A model generated the notes under the pieces. The model saw only the letters and a program-made list of their open reading frames with translations, did no database searches and was not told where the DNA came from. From Syntrophotaleaceae bacterium (GTDB lineage: Bacteria; Desulfobacterota; Desulfuromonadia; Desulfuromonadales; Syntrophotaleaceae), in NCBI GenBank assembly GCA_041390365.1, contig JAWKQB010000003.1, positions 124,001-188,000 of the forward strand: 64,000 bases of DNA, read 5' to 3'. Below, in pieces: positions 19,073-28,727 of this stretch (its first letter is position 1; the number at the start of each line of letters is the position of its first letter). The position numbers and the translations under genes are program-made.

Positions 19073-20068
19073 TTAGCTCCTCTTGGTGCGTGCTCTTCGA
19101 GCATCCTCGCGCTTGATGGCTGATTGCAGGTGGCGTTCACTGAGGAACTCTTTACCCGCCAGAACCATATCTTTCGCGGCACGGCGCAGAACGCGCTCCA
19201 CGTCGGCGTGGCTCATGCCCTTAAACAGACTTGCTATGCGAGCATCATCAACTTCGAATTCCCTACGAAGACCGTGAAGCTTGACGGATAATAAGCGACG
19301 CAACTGTTCAAGATTTGGTGATTCAAAAATCAGCACCTCATCAAATCGCCGCCAAACGGCGGAATCGAGAATGCGTTCATGGTTGGTTGCCGCCACCAGA
19401 ATGCTCTTACCTTCATAAGCATCGAGCATCTGGAGGAAGGCATTCACTACCCGCTTCAGTTCTCCGTGCTCAGCCTCATCTGAACGCTCCTTGGCCATTG
19501 CATCAAACTCATCGAACAGTACTACCATCGGCACGGTAGAGATAAAATCGAAGACTTGCCGCAAATTGGACGCTGTTTCGCCCAGCAAAGAGGAAATCAC
19601 GCTGTCGATGCGTACTATTGCCAGCGGCAAGCCAAGCTCACTGGCTAGAACTTCAGCGGTCAGAGTTTTCCCACATCCCGGAGGGCCGCAAAACAGCAAC
19701 TTATCTGCCGGATGCAGGCCATAGCTATTCAATGTCTCGGCCCGATGATGTTCTTGAAGGAGTTCATCCAGGAGCGAGGAATTTTCATCCGAAAGCACAA
19801 CGTCTTCTAGGCGCCTTACAGGCTCTTTGATTTGCAACAGAGGTAAATTCCGCTCTTTATCTTTTGGCAATCGGTCGTTTAACACGGAATGAAATGGCAC
19901 AGTTGAGCTTCGACGGCCATAAAGAATCTTTTCAAGATCATTGGCCAGCAGATGGTGATTCTTAACGCGCTCTTCCTGGATCAGTTGCTCGGAAACGCGC
20001 TTAAATGCTTCATGGTTTCCTTCCGATCCGGTTTTGATTAGCTGTCTCAGTAATTTAGCTGTCGCCAT
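19073..20068 (-). CDS. AAA+ ATPase partnered with S8 protease
   Basis: A 331-residue single-ring AAA+ protein. An N-terminal helical domain of about 100 residues is followed by Walker A GPPGCGKT (about 128-135), Walker B VVLFDEFDA (about 182-190), sensor 1 LVAATNH and an arginine-finger-like WRRFD. The sequence resembles FtsH/spastin-class AAA domains without a protease of their own. It is encoded immediately before the S8 protease gene, so the two probably form an ATP-dependent proteolytic or signalling pair. With the protease truncated, the ATPase is an orphan. A 132-base gap separates it from the higA-like gene upstream. Confidence 0.85.
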   Translation of the reverse strand: MATAKLLRQLIKTGSEGNHEAFKRVSEQLIQEERVKNHHLLANDLEKILYGRRSSTVPFHSVLNDRLPKDKERNLPLLQIKEPVRRLEDVVLSDENSSLLDELLQEHHRAETLNSYGLHPADKLLFCGPPGCGKTLTAEVLASELGLPLAIVRIDSVISSLLGETASNLRQVFDFISTVPMVVLFDEFDAMAKERSDEAEHGELKRVVNAFLQMLDAYEGKSILVAATNHERILDSAVWRRFDEVLIFESPNLEQLRRLLSVKLHGLRREFEVDDARIASLFKGMSHADVERVLRRAAKDMVLAGKEFLSERHLQSAIKREDARRARTKRS

Positions 20069-20200
20069 AATTGTTCTCCAGCGTATCTGCTCTCTCGTGC
20101 CGCACCATTGTCTTACTCAACCATTTTCGCGGCACCTCGATATGTGCAATGTCGCCAAACTTGATCATCTCCCAGCCGGATTTCAGGGCTTGAAAAGCCA

Positions 20201-21304
20201 TCATTTTCCCTTGCCAGCCGACCAGCGATAGAAAACTTTCAATTTATTTCCAATTCCTTTGGGGAGACGACCGTCATGCTGCAACCGGCCAACAACAATT
20301 CCCGGGGCAATTTGGATTTCTTCAGCGAAGGTAACAACAGGAGCAAGAGATCTCCCATCCCAACTGGCGAGGAACCGACGATACTCTTGAGGCGGGATCA
20401 ACTTGTCGCGGGAGAAAACATTTGCTTCCTCTTCCTTCTCATTGTCTAAACCATTCTTCCCCTCGATAAAGACATCTTTACGACCGTGCTTGAGAATATG
20501 ACCTGCCTCGTGAAAAAAGGTGAACCAAAGATGGTCATTGCTCTTGTAGCGCAAACTGAGCTGAATCACCGCTCGATCACCAAGCCATCGTGTTGCGCCG
20601 TAAGTCCCCGTCTTGGGGAGTTCAGGGACAAAAACAACGGCGACACCGGCAGAAGCGCAAAGTTCGACCAGCCTGGGTACAAACACCCCGGGGTCTTCCT
20701 CTCTGGTCAAATCACGAGCTTCACCAAGAACATTCTGAATGGTTTTTTTGTCGAAGGGAGCACAGGCAATCTGTTGCGCCTGGATTTCTCCTTGCCGCAG
20801 CCAGGCTGAAACCGATTCTGCACAGTTTTCAAAATTATCTGTCTGCCTGTAAGCGACCTGATGTTCGCGCCATACCGTTTCCCATTGGGCGGGAGAGGCA
20901 ATACCGAAAAAACAGAGAACCGCTTCCAGTTTCTCAAACTTGGTCTTCAGCTTGGGAATCCACCCAAGTTTGGCCATTGCCGCAACGGGGACTTTTTCCA
21001 GCCATTCCAAGTCGGATTCCATGCGCTGCTGCTCTGCGATGCGCAAGCGATCCTCCTGGTACTGCGTTTCCAAATTGCTCCAAAAATGCGCTGGCCGACC
21101 CAGGGTTCGCTCCAACTTCAATGCTGTCTCGGTCGTGATAGGTGCTTTGCCCTTGATGATTTCGTTGATGGTTTTTTTGGCCAAACCCATCCGGTCGGCA
21201 AGCTCGGCCTGAGTCATGCCAAGATCATCCAGATAGTCCTCAAGAACCTCTCCGGGGGTAACCAGATAATCCGGGACAAAATGGTTTGCTTGCGCTCTAC
21301 TCAT
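20201..21304 (-). CDS. HigA-like antitoxin fused to ImmA/IrrE metallopeptidase domain
   Basis: A 367-residue protein. The N-terminal 90 residues are an XRE/HigA helix-turn-helix (TPGEVLEDYLDDLGMTQAEL, then MGLAKKTINEIIKGKAPI). The C-terminal half has the ImmA/IrrE zinc-peptidase motif FFHEAGHILKH (HExxH). The start overlaps the end of the higB-like toxin gene by 8 bases. The toxin is first in the operon, as usual for HigBA. The HTH domain would bind the toxin and repress the operon; the peptidase domain could couple antitoxin function to proteolysis. This long HigA architecture is known; its regulation here is inferred. Confidence 0.85.
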   Translation of the reverse strand: MSRAQANHFVPDYLVTPGEVLEDYLDDLGMTQAELADRMGLAKKTINEIIKGKAPITTETALKLERTLGRPAHFWSNLETQYQEDRLRIAEQQRMESDLEWLEKVPVAAMAKLGWIPKLKTKFEKLEAVLCFFGIASPAQWETVWREHQVAYRQTDNFENCAESVSAWLRQGEIQAQQIACAPFDKKTIQNVLGEARDLTREEDPGVFVPRLVELCASAGVAVVFVPELPKTGTYGATRWLGDRAVIQLSLRYKSNDHLWFTFFHEAGHILKHGRKDVFIEGKNGLDNEKEEEANVFSRDKLIPPQEYRRFLASWDGRSLAPVVTFAEEIQIAPGIVVGRLQHDGRLPKGIGNKLKVFYRWSAGKGK

Positions 21305-21650
21305 GGGTATCCTCCACTCCCAAAATCTTGATAGCTGTCACCTGCAGCCAATCCAGACCACCATTCTCATGTTTGGGGGCGGGGTCATGATCGGGAATGA
21401 AAATCAAGCGATAGGGATGGTCTAGATCTACGGATAGCTGGCCCTTGCGTTTTCCCTGAGTCAACTCATGGCATCGGCTGGGGCCACTTTTGGGGGGCCA
21501 AAAATCCATCAGGCTTGTAGCTGCTCGAAACTCCGCCATTCGTATGCGGATCTTTTTCGCTCGCGTGGCCCCATGTACCTTGTTGAGATGAGCCCCCTCA
21601 TTGAACTCTTTTTCAAGTTTTTTGTTTTTAAAGGATATATCCAAACCCAC
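21297..21650 (-). CDS. HigB-like (RelE superfamily) toxin
   Basis: A 117-residue protein starting at GTG 21650, with no nearby in-frame ATG. The order of elements (FKNKKLEKEF, ARKIRIRM-like helix, FRAATSLMDFW, QLSVDLDHPYRLIFIPD, WLQVTAIKILGVEDTH) matches the HigB/RelE fold, with the basic and aromatic residues used for mRNA cleavage on the ribosome. It is immediately followed by the HigA-like antitoxin with an 8-base overlap. Confidence 0.82.
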   Translation of the reverse strand: MGLDISFKNKKLEKEFNEGAHLNKVHGATRAKKIRIRMAEFRAATSLMDFWPPKSGPSRCHELTQGKRKGQLSVDLDHPYRLIFIPDHDPAPKHENGGLDWLQVTAIKILGVEDTHE

Positions 21651-21668
21651 CCCGCGTCAATAATTTTA

Positions 21669-21763
21669 TTAACCCGACAAGTTAACAAAAAGATAAAACC
21701 CTCAAAGAGATCCGCAATAGACAACCTTGTAAATACCTGAATTTTATTGACAGTTATCAATAA
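21669..21763 (-). promoter_or_regulatory. higBA operator/promoter region with two inverted repeats
   Basis: Just upstream of the toxin GTG there are two perfect inverted repeats. The first is TTAAC-(7)-GTTAA at 21669-21685. The second is TTATTGA-(6)-TCAATAA at 21744-21763. The DNA is AT-rich with several possible -10 elements. Such palindromes are the usual binding sites for the HTH antitoxin of the operon. The exact promoter is not assigned. Confidence 0.45.
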
Positions 21764-21894
21764 TCTGCTCAAAAAAAACCTTTTTCTTTCGAGAGTGTGC
21801 TGTTGACTTTGCCCGATCGAGCAGGAAACTCCCGCTGTAAATCTCCAACCAATTGCTGGACAACCGTCGTTCCTCAAGGCCTACCGCTCGACGA

Positions 21895-23475
21895 TCATTC
21901 GCCCGATGTTTTTATCAATTTCGTGGTCTCAGGAAATTGATCCCGTACCATTTCCCCGGCGCCGGGGAAATGATCTGTCTGTTGTTCAAGTACCTCAAAG
22001 AGGCCGTTCATGGATTTCCGCAGAACCATCGAGCTTTGTTGCCAGTTGGCAATGGCCTGCTTGAGACTCGTTTTACCATAAGGCGCTTGTGCCTCCGCAA
22101 CTCTCCCCGCCGCAGCCTTTTTCGCCCGCACATAGAGCGGGATGCTAAGGTTGCTGCCTTTCTCCCGGATCTCGTCATTACTGACTACCTGGGCAAAACC
22201 GTCCTCGTCGTTGAAGGATTGGTAGGCAGCGACAATGCGCTGGATGTGGTCGTCTGTGAGAAAGCTCTGCGCCCGCTCGCGGGTTACCTCGTTCACTGCA
22301 TTGACGAAAAGCACCTTGTTCCTACGCTCCTTGGGCTTGTTCATCCGGCAGATGACGACGCAAGCTTCCATGGGCGAGTTGTAAAAGAGGTTGGGACCGA
22401 GGCCCAGCACGCACTCCACCACGTCGTGGGCGACCAGCTTCTCGCGCATGGCCAGCTCTTCGTTTCGGAAGAGGACGCCATGCGGAAACAGGATGGCGCA
22501 GCGGCCGCTCCTGGCCTTCATGCTCTTGATGATGTGCTGCCAGAAGGCGTAGTCGGCGCGGCCCTGGGGCGGGGTGCCGTAGATGTTCCGGCCCCACGGA
22601 TCGGCGGACCAGGCATCGCGGTCCCACTGCTTGATGGAGTACGGCGGATTGGCCAGGACCACATCGAACTGCATGAGCCGGTCGCCTTCGACAAAGGCGG
22701 GATTGGCCAGGGTATCGCCCCGGACGATGCGGAAGTCCTCGATGCCGTGCAGGAACAGGTTCATCCGGCCGATGGCCGAGGTGAGCAGGTTGCGCTCCTG
22801 GCCGAACAGCCGCAGGTTTCGCCACTCCTTGTTCTGCCGTTTCAGATGGGCGACGGCGGAGAGCAGCATGCCCGCCGAACCACAGGTGGGGTCATAGATC
22901 GACTCACCCGGTTTGGGCTCGAGCATCTCGGTCATCAGATGGACCACGGTGCGGTTGGTATAGAACTCCGCAGCGGTGTGGCCGGAATCGTCGGCGAACT
23001 TTTTGATCAGAAACTCGTAGCCCACACCCAGCTCATCCTCCGGACAGTTGGAGAGCGAAAGCGTCTGCGAGCTGAAATGCTCGATCAGCTCGCGTAGCAT
23101 GTGGTCCGGCAGGCGGTCTTTGTTGGTCCACTGAGCGTCGCCGAAGACCCCATACAGGGTGTCGGGGTTGGCTGTTTCGATAGCCCGCAGGGCATCCTGA
23201 ATGGCCTTGCCCACGTTCTTAACCTTGGTTCGGGTGGCCTTCCAGTGGGCGTCCACCGCTATCTGGAAGCGGTGCTGTTCGGGAAGCGCGGCGTATTCCT
23301 TATCACCGCCGGATTCCTCCAGTGCATCGGCCAGCTCCTCGTCGTACACGTCGCACAGGCGTTTGTAGAACAGCAGCGGGAAGATGAACTGCTTGTAGTC
23401 CCCGGCGTCGATGTAACCGCGCAGCAAGGTGGCCGCGCCCCAGAGGTAGGATTCGAGTTGGGCTTGGGAAATCAT
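21895..23475 (-). CDS. hsdM: Type I restriction-modification N6-adenine methylase HsdM (copy 1)
   Basis: 526 residues from the ATG at 23475, which overlaps the stop of the Zn-ribbon gene (ATGA). The N-terminal helical domain (YLWGAATLLRGYIDAGDYK) and catalytic motifs are present: motif I as DPTCGSAGMLL and motif IV as VLANPPYS. DNA is methylated on adenine by HsdM2S. This protein is clearly related to the HsdM at 23702-25234 but diverged (SAG against TGG in motif I), so it is a paralogue, not a recent duplication. No specificity subunit (hsdS) is present in the window, and hsdR is broken. Confidence 0.92.
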   Translation of the reverse strand: MISQAQLESYLWGAATLLRGYIDAGDYKQFIFPLLFYKRLCDVYDEELADALEESGGDKEYAALPEQHRFQIAVDAHWKATRTKVKNVGKAIQDALRAIETANPDTLYGVFGDAQWTNKDRLPDHMLRELIEHFSSQTLSLSNCPEDELGVGYEFLIKKFADDSGHTAAEFYTNRTVVHLMTEMLEPKPGESIYDPTCGSAGMLLSAVAHLKRQNKEWRNLRLFGQERNLLTSAIGRMNLFLHGIEDFRIVRGDTLANPAFVEGDRLMQFDVVLANPPYSIKQWDRDAWSADPWGRNIYGTPPQGRADYAFWQHIIKSMKARSGRCAILFPHGVLFRNEELAMREKLVAHDVVECVLGLGPNLFYNSPMEACVVICRMNKPKERRNKVLFVNAVNEVTRERAQSFLTDDHIQRIVAAYQSFNDEDGFAQVVSNDEIREKGSNLSIPLYVRAKKAAAGRVAEAQAPYGKTSLKQAIANWQQSSMVLRKSMNGLFEVLEQQTDHFPGAGEMVRDQFPETTKLIKTSGE

Positions 23476-23705
23476 TGCACCTGCCTCCGGAAAATCTTGA
23501 GTCCGCAGTGGGTGCATTCCCACGCTGGATCGTCGTCGCTGATACAGCAGCCGCCAAGCGTGATCCTGCCTTCATTCATTTTTCGTTCTAACTCCTCATC
23601 GAACGCGGGCATGCCATAGAGGATGCTGGCCAGAGGGGCCTGCCCGCATTCGGGACATTTCCGTGGTTTCTGCGCACGTTCGACTCGGGTTGATGTGTTG
23701 CTCAT
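23472..23705 (-). CDS. Small zinc-ribbon protein between two hsdM genes
   Basis: 77 residues with two Cys pairs: CPECG near residue 18 and CTHCG near residue 67, with GGCC in the middle. This is a probable zinc ribbon. It is coupled at both ends, overlapping hsdM upstream (23702-23705) and downstream (23472-23475). The coupling suggests it belongs to the R-M locus, perhaps as a small DNA- or protein-binding factor. Function unknown. Confidence 0.75.
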   Translation of the reverse strand: MSNTSTRVERAQKPRKCPECGQAPLASILYGMPAFDEELERKMNEGRITLGGCCISDDDPAWECTHCGLKIFRRQVQ

Positions 23706-25234
23706 GCCATTAACCCTTCTTTTTCGAGCAGCGCCTTGAGCCTATCCTCGGCCGCATACGCCGCCTGCAGGGATTCCTTGAGGTTGGCGATGGCCTGATC
23801 GATGGTCATGGATTCTTCCTCGATCACCGGCTCCACGTAGCGGGGAATATTCAGGTTGAAATCGTTCTCGCGGATCTCGTCGAGCGTGACCACCCGGCAG
23901 ATTCCTTCCACATCCTGATAGTCCTCGTACCAGCGATGGATGTTGTCCACGTGTTCCGGCAGAAGCTCGTTCTGGGCGCGGCCGGTCCTGAACTCCTTCG
24001 AGGCGTCGATGAAAAGCACCTTCTGGCGGTGGGCCTTGGGCTTGCTGTCGCGGAAGACCAAGACACAGGGCGCGAGACCGGTGCCGTAGAAAATGTTCTG
24101 GCCGAGACCTATCACCGCTTCGAGCATGTCCATCTCCAGCAGCTTCCGGCGGATCTCGCCTTCCTTGGACATGCGGAACAGCACGCCATGGGGAAGCACC
24201 ACGGCCATGCGGCCGGTCTTGCGGGCCATGGATTTGATCATGTGCTGGACCCAGGCGAAGTCGCCGGACTTGGCTGGCGGCAGCCCGGCAAAGTTGCGGC
24301 CGTAGGGATCATTGATCCAGACATCGTCCCCCCACTTTTCCAAGGAGAAGGGAGGATTGGCGATGACGCAGTCAAAGGTGGCGAGGCTGTCGCCTGAATA
24401 AAAGGCGGGCAAGCGCAGGGTGTCGCCGCGTTCGATATGGAAATCTTCCGCGCCGTGGAGAAAGAGGTTCATCCGGGCGATGGAGGATGTGGTCAGGTTC
24501 TTTTCCTGGCCGTAGAGCTTGCCCAGCATGAGGTTCTCGTCGCCGCCATGCTCTTTGACGTGGTGTAGCGCCTCGAGGAGCATGCCGCCAGTCCCGCAGG
24601 CCGGGTCATAGATGGTTTCCCCGGCCTTGGGCGCAAGGATGCGAACCATCAGAGCGACCACGGAGCGCGGGGTATAGAATTCACCGGCCTTCTTGTTGGT
24701 GAGGTCGGCAAATTTCTTGATCAGATATTCATATGCCTGGCCGAGAATGTCCGCCTTGCAGTGCTCATTGCCCAGGTTGAGCGACGAGAAGTGTTCGATC
24801 AGATCCTTGAGCAGCGCGTCCGAAAGGCGGTCCTTGTTGGTCCACTGGGCATCGCCGAAGATGCCGTGCAGTGTGTCCGGGTTGGCCTGCTCAATGCAAC
24901 GCATGGCCTTCTGGAGCGCATGGCCGATATTGGCGCTCATAGCCCGTACATCTTTCCAGTGACAATCGTCTGGAACCTGGAAGCGGTGGTTTTCGGGGAA
25001 GTGTGCGTATTCCAAATCGCCGGCGGACTCTTCGAGGGCAACTGATAGTTCCTCGTCATACACATCCGAAATACGTTTAAAGAAGAGCAATGGGAAAATA
25101 TAGGTTTTGAAGTCAGCCGCGTCGACCGGGCCACGCAAAATGTTGGCAGCCTCCCAGAGGTGACTGGAGAGGGTACCGATATCCAGGTCACCAAATTTTT
25201 TGTCAGACTTGTTATTTCCGTTCTTTTTACTCAT
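23702..25234 (-). CDS. hsdM: Type I restriction-modification N6-adenine methylase HsdM (copy 2)
   Basis: 510 residues. The HsdM N-terminal domain (LSSHLWEAANILRG) is followed by motif I YDPACGTGGMLLEAL and motif IV VIANPPFSLEKW, the classical type I methylase signature. It is first of a run hsdM, Zn-ribbon, hsdM, all overlapping by four bases. Type I enzymes need one hsdS for target recognition; none is seen here, so the pair of methylases is either an orphan set or uses a specificity subunit lost at the IS copy 2 deletion or encoded elsewhere. Confidence 0.93.
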   Translation of the reverse strand: MSKKNGNNKSDKKFGDLDIGTLSSHLWEAANILRGPVDAADFKTYIFPLLFFKRISDVYDEELSVALEESAGDLEYAHFPENHRFQVPDDCHWKDVRAMSANIGHALQKAMRCIEQANPDTLHGIFGDAQWTNKDRLSDALLKDLIEHFSSLNLGNEHCKADILGQAYEYLIKKFADLTNKKAGEFYTPRSVVALMVRILAPKAGETIYDPACGTGGMLLEALHHVKEHGGDENLMLGKLYGQEKNLTTSSIARMNLFLHGAEDFHIERGDTLRLPAFYSGDSLATFDCVIANPPFSLEKWGDDVWINDPYGRNFAGLPPAKSGDFAWVQHMIKSMARKTGRMAVVLPHGVLFRMSKEGEIRRKLLEMDMLEAVIGLGQNIFYGTGLAPCVLVFRDSKPKAHRQKVLFIDASKEFRTGRAQNELLPEHVDNIHRWYEDYQDVEGICRVVTLDEIRENDFNLNIPRYVEPVIEEESMTIDQAIANLKESLQAAYAAEDRLKALLEKEGLMA

Positions 25235-25317
25235 TCAAAATTTCCAGTATTTTGATAGTCCAAAGGGTCAAACATTGCCTGAATGAATCCCCTAGTTCTG
25301 AAATTTGAAACCCCAAT

Positions 25318-28300
25318 TTATTTTCTTTTGAGCCAGTCTTTAACCCACTTAACGCAAACTTCCATTTCGTCCCTGATCTCGTAGACCCAGAACCTTTTTA
25401 CCTCCCACCCCAGCTCAATGAGCCTTTGATTCCGGATCTGATCCCTTCGGCAAAGTTCCCCGTTCCAGTTGCGATGATAACGCTCTCCGTCCACTTCGAT
25501 ATTCAGCTTCCGCTCGTCGTCCAGCAAAGCGAAATCAAGGGCATATTGTTCGACATCATATTGTGGAATCGGTCTTAGGCCTGCTGCATAGAGCGCCTTG
25601 TAAAAATCTCGCTCCCAATCGGAAACTCTTTCCGGATAGGTCACAGGAGGATAATCGGGACCCAGCTCGTTTTGCTCGACATCAGTCTTTCGGGCTGTAT
25701 CTGAAGAAAGGCGTGCCGTGTAATCGGCAAACGACGCAAGGTAATCCACCCCGGAATCGAGAGCAGCTTGACGGTCACCAACTACCTGGAGCAAAGAGCG
25801 CGCCCTGGTGATGGCGACATTGAATAGGTTTCCGGTATTTTTCAGAAATCCCAAGGCGCCTTGGCTTATCCCTTGAGAAACCACAGGGGAGAAGAACATC
25901 ACGTCCCGTTCGTCTCCTTGGAATTTATGTACTGTGTCGACCAAAAATTCTGCCTGAAAAAGACGGGTAGCCAACGTGTCGTCCGCATGAACCAGTTCCC
26001 GAATTTTGTTGGCTTGAGCGCGAAATGGAGTCACGACTCCTACGGTACCGGGATACCCACGGGTCAACATGAGGTCCCGTAATTGGGCAACTAGTGCTTT
26101 AGCCTCCGATTCATTGACAGCCCCACCGTTGGTTGGCCGGCGTACAGTTCCTGCATGATGGGTCCATCGGACTGCCGGCTTGCCGTCGTTTAACGGCTTC
26201 AATCGGTCATAGCGTGTCGCAACTCGGAGGTTACCTTCATAGAAAAACCTGTTGGAAAAATCAATGATCTGAGCATGGGAGCGATGGTGGTCTTTCAACG
26301 CGACAATGTCTTCCGGCCGAGCCAAACCGCTGGCAAGGTTGAACAGAGAGTTGGCGGAATATCCCCAGGAGGCATGACCGTCCAAAATTCCATGTTTTCC
26401 AAGCAACTGCTTATCTTGCCTCATGCTGATGGTGCTAATATGGCTGAGTTGTTTTGGATCGCCGATGATTACAACCCGTTTGGCCCTGAAGAGCAATGGC
26501 AAAGCCGAAGCGATGTCACACTGACTGGCCTCATCAATCACCAACAGATCAAAAAAGCTTGGTTCAAAAGGGACCTTATTGTGAGCAGAGAGGGAAGTCA
26601 CCGCCCAGCAGGGCAACATATGAGAGACCTTAGGAAAGAGCTCGTAATACCTTCGATATACGCTTCGGTCCGCTCGGGCATTAGAGCCACTTTCTCCAAC
26701 CATCATTTGAAGAACTGAGGCGTACTCACTTAACAGCCGACGGTCCTGCTGTGAGATTCGGCTGGGCTGGAGTTTAACCCAGTTCTGCCACAGGCGCTCG
26801 GAATTTCCGGCCATCTTTTGTGTAAGCCTCAACTGCCGCCCGGCCAAACACTCCATGGACGGCTGCTTTTGAAGGATGGCCAGAGAATCGAAGTAATCCT
26901 TAACCTCTCGGGCCGAGGCTATCCTGGAAGCCATTTCCTCGCCAAATTTCCTCCATAGGGGCAAATTGCTCTCGGACGGCGCATTGGTTGACACCGGTAT
27001 CTTGAAGGTCGCTGCCAGTTGGCGCTGCTCTTCTATTGCAGCGGCGAGCGCCGATAACCTTTCCTTTACCTTGAAGAACCAAAACAGCCTTGATATCAGG
27101 GGCTGTTTCTCTTTCCGGCAGGCAGTCAAAGCGGATTGATAACGTTGGATACTAATGCCGGCAGCATTACTGTCGAGTTCTCTGAGGGCTGTAAAGAGGT
27201 CTTGCCCCCATTGCTCGCGATATTCGGCAACCGCGCGCTCCAGTCGATCGACGGTGTTTCTGGCCTCCATCGTCTGATTTATAAGACGATCCAGCTCGGC
27301 AAATTCCGCCAAGACGGATTTATGGCAAGCCAAGCATTCCTCGTACTCGGCCTGCTGTTCCGCGGTAGAGGTAGCTGCAAGGAGTTGCACCAGATATTCT
27401 GCAAGTTTCCCCTGGTATTCATTGGACCCCATACGGAGCAAGACCGGACGAGAGCCAAGCCCATTAACACGCGCTTCGACGACATCCACCGCCTTGTTAT
27501 TTTTGCTGGCGAACAACACCCTTTGTCCTTGCCAGGCGGCATTGATCAGCAGGTTGGTTACCACCTGCGACTTCCCTGTTCCTGGTGGTCCTGTAATTAC
27601 CGTCAAGGGTTCCACCAGAGCACGGTTTATTGCCTCGCGCTGTTCCAAATTCAGTGAAAGGACCTCTAGCAGCGCCTTTGGGCTTTCGATCATTTCTGCG
27701 ACAGGGGCCCCATCGAGCCATTGTCCCAAAGCTGTATTTGCATATACGCCCTCGGGAGTCTCAGAAAGTTTTTTCAACTCTGATTCCAATCCCTGCGTGT
27801 ATGGAGAACGCTCGCCGAACAGAAGAATTGCGCGATTATAGATGCCCTGTTTCTTGATTTCTGAAAGGGGTGTGCTTTGGTGTAAATGATGAGGGTCCGG
27901 ATCTTCCAGCCAGTCCCATTCGGCTCTCAACTGGCGAATTTTCAGGAAAACATCATCGGCTTCCGGAAGATCCTCTTGAGGATTATTCAAACCCAACTCT
28001 TCAGCGAGGAAAATGGCCTCTTCCATGAGGCTTCCTGCTCCACCGCCGGTAAGATAAGAAAGGGCCTTGAAATTAAAATGGGGAAGGTCCCCGGAGAGGT
28101 GAGGCAATTCATGTTTATCAGTAGGATCGAATTCGAAAGGAAATAAAAAGATAGGTTCTACAAAAAAGCCCGACCAGCCCTTTTTCCCAGTATGCTGACG
28201 GAGTCTGGTCGGGTAACCAAGATAAAGGGACAAGCGGCCACGATCTTTTCGAACGCGCCCATATAGTTTCCGAGCCTTTTCTGAGCTGAAAAACCCTCCC

Positions 28301-28668
28301 CCCTGGCAATCAAAAAGCTCGTTTTGATCCAGCTCGACATAATCAGGATCACCGTATTGATTATAAGCAAAAGTGCTTACCCCCATACTTTCATCTTGGG
28401 ATAATGCCTCCAGGTAATATCGGCAAAGCCTGCTTAGGGGAGTATTTATTTTGGGCAAAGGTGTTGAGTCGGCAGATCTAGGTCCCTCCTGTGCAGAATC
28501 AGTTGGATACCATCGATAAGATTTATCCTGCCAAACTTTCCCATTTAACTTCCCATAAAGGAAACTATTGATCTCTTTCTTGTCTAACCCTAGTTTTACG
28601 GCAAGATCACGGGCCTTTTGGCCAGGGTTCTCCTTAATGGAAGATAGAATTTGATCAGCTATGGACAT
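25318..28668 (-). CDS. Superfamily 1 (Dna2/UPF1-like) helicase with C-terminal DUF559/Vsr-like nuclease
   Basis: 1116 residues from the ATG at 28668 (a TTG five codons earlier is in frame). A winged-helix-like N-terminus (residues 1-55) precedes a long region of unknown fold. Helicase motifs follow: Walker A VITGPPGTGKSQVV, Walker B LLVIDEASQCDIA, GDPKQL, VDTVHKFQGDERD (motif V) and NVAITRARSLLQVVGD (motif VI). The final 110 residues (LNIEVDGERYH, then RRDQIRNQRLIELGWEVKRF) are a DUF559/Vsr-type nuclease with the E and D of a PD-(D/E)xK-like site. It lies 59 bases downstream of zorD and in the same direction, so it may be an accessory to Zorya or an independent Hhe-like antiphage helicase-nuclease. 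Confidence 0.88.
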   Translation of the reverse strand: MSIADQILSSIKENPGQKARDLAVKLGLDKKEINSFLYGKLNGKVWQDKSYRWYPTDSAQEGPRSADSTPLPKINTPLSRLCRYYLEALSQDESMGVSTFAYNQYGDPDYVELDQNELFDCQGGGFFSSEKARKLYGRVRKDRGRLSLYLGYPTRLRQHTGKKGWSGFFVEPIFLFPFEFDPTDKHELPHLSGDLPHFNFKALSYLTGGGAGSLMEEAIFLAEELGLNNPQEDLPEADDVFLKIRQLRAEWDWLEDPDPHHLHQSTPLSEIKKQGIYNRAILLFGERSPYTQGLESELKKLSETPEGVYANTALGQWLDGAPVAEMIESPKALLEVLSLNLEQREAINRALVEPLTVITGPPGTGKSQVVTNLLINAAWQGQRVLFASKNNKAVDVVEARVNGLGSRPVLLRMGSNEYQGKLAEYLVQLLAATSTAEQQAEYEECLACHKSVLAEFAELDRLINQTMEARNTVDRLERAVAEYREQWGQDLFTALRELDSNAAGISIQRYQSALTACRKEKQPLISRLFWFFKVKERLSALAAAIEEQRQLAATFKIPVSTNAPSESNLPLWRKFGEEMASRIASAREVKDYFDSLAILQKQPSMECLAGRQLRLTQKMAGNSERLWQNWVKLQPSRISQQDRRLLSEYASVLQMMVGESGSNARADRSVYRRYYELFPKVSHMLPCWAVTSLSAHNKVPFEPSFFDLLVIDEASQCDIASALPLLFRAKRVVIIGDPKQLSHISTISMRQDKQLLGKHGILDGHASWGYSANSLFNLASGLARPEDIVALKDHHRSHAQIIDFSNRFFYEGNLRVATRYDRLKPLNDGKPAVRWTHHAGTVRRPTNGGAVNESEAKALVAQLRDLMLTRGYPGTVGVVTPFRAQANKIRELVHADDTLATRLFQAEFLVDTVHKFQGDERDVMFFSPVVSQGISQGALGFLKNTGNLFNVAITRARSLLQVVGDRQAALDSGVDYLASFADYTARLSSDTARKTDVEQNELGPDYPPVTYPERVSDWERDFYKALYAAGLRPIPQYDVEQYALDFALLDDERKLNIEVDGERYHRNWNGELCRRDQIRNQRLIELGWEVKRFWVYEIRDEMEVCVKWVKDWLKRK

Positions 28669-28727
28669 AAAAAAGAAAACCAAAATGAAAGAAGTTTTAA
28701 TTTATGTGCAAAGAAAATGCAATTAAA

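Noticed and set aside
21895..25234. Tandem hsdM genes as an assembly duplication
   Set aside because: The two proteins differ throughout, including motif I, and a unique gene lies between them.
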